This document shows positions 62,007 to 64,000 of a stretch of DNA of 64,000 bases, in pieces. How positions within the stretch are numbered: the first letter of the stretch is position 1; every line of letters starts with the position of its first letter. The position numbers were made by a program, and so were the translations under genes. The notes below the pieces were generated by a model. The model saw nothing but the letters and a program-made list of their open reading frames with translations, did not search any database and was not told where the DNA came from. The stretch spans positions 234,954,023 through 235,018,022 of the forward strand of contig OY992536.1 in NCBI GenBank assembly GCA_963921195.1, written 5' to 3'. This DNA comes from Pegoplata infirma. Taxonomy: Eukaryota > Arthropoda > Insecta > Diptera > Anthomyiidae.

Positions 62007-62743
62007 CCAATAAAATATTACCACATGGCAATACTAACCAGTATATTTGAAAATCGAATATATATCGCTACCTCAAAATACGAATGTTGTATGTAGCAAA
62101 ACTCAACTTTTCAGGAGACTGTTTTTAATGTTTAACATCAAATATCTTCAAAATGGTTATATGGATTTTCTCCAGTTTTGGACTGAATATAGTTTAAGTA
62201 TTAAATTTTCATATCCCTAAGCCAAAATTACTGTAGTTATAATTACACAGAAGTCATTAGCGTTTTGGCTTTAGAATACGTTTGTCGTATGTTACATTTT
62301 TTAAACATAAAGTTAATTTCTTTGAACACACGTGAAAAAGCATACTGGAAATATATAATTTAATAAAGAAAAATTTAAAAATTTTGTATTGAACCCTTAA
62401 AGAAACCATTAAAAAAATATAATTAATTAAGTATCGGAAATTATTACAACAAAAAACTCTTTATTCAACGAATAATAAAATTAATACCAAAAACTTCAAA
62501 ATTTTTTTAACATGTATGGTATAAAAATTTTTTCTATCTATTTTTGAATAATTTTTCATAAAAATTCCAATCACTATCTGCATTAAAATCATCATTATAT
62601 AATGATATCAGATAAAACATAAATATGATTTTATCCTAAAAAACAGGCCCTCTCCAACATCATCCTTTTTATCACTTTGTTCTACGTACTTAGCAGGGAA
62701 GTAATATTTTTTGAACCGATTTGTCCGAAACTTAAGATATATA
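62007..62743. other. Non-coding interval, nothing recognised
   Basis: AT-rich, stop-dense in all frames, no inverted ends or tandem units that I can support. Confidence 0.5.
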
Positions 62744-63163
62744 TAAAAGAGACAATTCTACGGTTGGGGTGTCTCGGCTTATCGGCCATGTTAGGGGTTC
62801 AAAAAAGGGGAAAATTGTGAAAAATCTTTTTTTTTTATTTTTGTGTAATTTTTTCTTAAGAAACTATATGGGATTTAATACCTATCTAAAGGTGGTAAAA
62901 CCATGTAAAAATTTTTTGTTCACGAAATTATGTAAATTTTGGGAGTATTTATGTGAAGAGATAGACCTACGATATCCATATGAAATGTTCTTTACTAAAT
63001 TTATCTCTAAATGTATTTTTCCCCTAGACGATATTGCTGTTAGTTCGAAAGTTATCGGAATTTTTCCGAAGGTCCTCATTGTTTCATAAGGTGGCAACAA
63101 AGTTTTTAAACACTGATATGGCTGATAAGCCAAGACACCTTAACCTTAGAATCGTCTCTTTTA
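62744..63163. mobile_element. MITE with 46-bp inverted ends, 420 bp
   Basis: 62744-62789 (TAAAAGAGACAATTCTACGG ... CGGCCAT) is inverted at 63118-63163 with about 6 mismatches. The target duplication is unclear (ATA / ATAT-like flanks). The open frames inside (62769-63089 plus, 62882-63133 minus) span the arms and have no domain I recognise. Confidence 0.8.
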
Positions 63164-63230
63164 CATATCGTCACCACAAATGCAAAACAACGTAACAACA
63201 CTTTTTTGAATTTTACAGGAGAAGCAAAAA
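63164..63230 (-). repeat. Dispersed ~67-bp repeat, copy 1
   Basis: Shares ATATCGTCAC, AAATGCAAAACAACGTAACA and TTTTACAGGAGA with 63640-63708, in the same orientation. A shorter third relative (AAAACAAAACGACGTAACAT) lies near 63386. Confidence 0.75.
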
Positions 63231-63639
63231 ACATTATTAAATGAAATATATTTGCAATATAAAAGACTTTTGTAAAGTGTTAGCTTAAAATTCAGCGATA
63301 AATCCATTTCTGAAATAAAAATGTCGTTTTTGTAAATATTTTTTGAGATATGTGGGTTACGTTTTTCGTGGAATCGTGTTTTGTAAAACAAAACGACGTA
63401 ACATCACAAAGTTGGATAAATATTTTTTGAAAATAATTTAGCCATTCAGTAAGTACTGGACCGAGAGCCATGAAATTTGTAGTTGTTATAGCTAACGTAT
63501 TTTCGAGCTTTAGTTTTGAAGTTGGAGTCCGGCGGTTGAACGGGGGAGGCAGCAGAATCCCCCCAAAGTAGGGCAGCTTTTGTATACGAACACCTAAAAC
63601 AATTGTCATTTTTTTTTTTTTTTTTACATTTTAAAAAAA
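63231..63639. other. Non-coding, with a G/C hairpin
   Basis: No gene. GGGGGA (63542-63547) can pair with TCCCCC (63558-63563) across ten bases. Contains the third short relative of the flanking direct repeat and phrases such as CCATTCAGTAAGTACTGGACC, typical of fly repeats. Confidence 0.5.
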
Positions 63640-63708
63640 TATATCGTCACCTAAAATGCAAAACAACGTAACAAAACTTTTTATAATTTTACAGGAGACG
63701 CAAAAAGT
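63640..63708 (-). repeat. Dispersed ~67-bp repeat, copy 2
   Basis: Partner of 63164-63230, about 476 bp downstream. Followed by AT-rich sequence without features to about 63955. The VTLFC... frames on the minus strand come from this repeat. Confidence 0.75.
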
Positions 63709-63955
63709 TCTGGAAAGTTCAAATATAAAACAGTTTTGAGATGTTACTATATTTTGTTTTAATAAAACATTAAAAGTTTTTAAAGTAAATTCAAGCAATA
63801 TTATTCTTTTATTTTTTTTTATATATTTTTTAAGTAGATTAAAATAATTTAAAAAAAATAACACTAAAACAAATTAAAAAACAAACAATTCAATTGTTTA
63901 AATATTTGAAAAACAAAAAATTGTAGGCATAAAATAATTCACAGAATTGTATTTT

Positions 63956-64000
63956 TAATTTTCGAAGGGAATATTCTGGAGGTGCTGCCATTTCTTCTTG
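63956..64000. other. Possible edge of another exon
   Basis: Base composition becomes less AT-rich in the last ~35 bases. On the minus strand the frame reads QEEMAAPPEYSLRK and stays open to a TGA near 63892. On the plus strand TTTTTAATTTTCGAAG|GG would also be a passable splice acceptor. Either could belong to a neighbouring gene beyond the window; too short to decide. Confidence 0.2.

Noticed and set aside
62769..63133. Overlapping frames of 106 (plus) and 83 (minus) codons
   Set aside because: Both lie across the inverted ends of a MITE and antisense to each other.

Overview
The window looks like AT-rich intergenic DNA from a higher (brachyceran, probably calyptrate) fly. Supporting signs are Tc1/mariner and hAT MITEs, Helitrons, dipteran mini-me/DINE-like elements with (GTCC)n or (GGAC)n cores, and one two-exon secreted Ser/Pro/Tyr/Gly-rich gene of the pro-resilin / Muc91C kind. 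I see no rRNA, tRNA, CRISPR or bacterial-type operon. The species call is inference; I ran no search.

Region 1 (115-42580) is a direct tandem array of a ~3.06-3.19 kb unit: 13 complete copies and a broken fourteenth. Each unit holds an inverted-repeat module, an 824-bp foldback element with 88-bp perfect ends, a 33-bp minisatellite that reads SYGAPAKATSS, and clusters of two short motifs (TGTGCAGAACTC and TTATGCTGC). Unit length changes almost only by the number of 33-bp repeats (5, 8 or 9). The 33-bp repeat matches one coding repeat of the gene at 56237-56269 at 31 of 33 positions, so part of that gene's exon was apparently captured and amplified inside a satellite about 13 kb away.

Region 2 (42.3-52.1 kb) is the rearranged right edge of the array. 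A sense gene-derived minisatellite, an inverted foldback element and an antisense minisatellite form a large palindrome. It is interrupted by an 8.1-kb insert flanked by a 126-bp direct repeat. The insert contains a mini-me-like element, itself interrupted by a 6.9-kb non-autonomous Helitron (minus strand, 5' TCTATATATA, 3' hairpin plus CTAG, clean A|T insertion) filled with ~135-bp tandem repeats.

Region 3 (52.1-55.3 kb) is non-coding and holds a 748-bp hAT MITE with an 8-bp target duplication, nested hairpins and a 128-bp Tc1/mariner MITE just upstream of the gene.

Region 4 (55332-58012) is the only gene I can support: a signal peptide split by a 110-bp intron, then about 830 residues of PSSSYGAP-type repeats, including a 246-bp (82-residue) higher-order repeat present three times.

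Region 5 (58.4-64 kb) is repeat-dominated again: two families of mini-me-like elements, a 17-bp minisatellite, an 85-bp inverted pair, paired palindromes and a 420-bp MITE. The last ~45 bases are less AT-rich and might be the edge of another exon.
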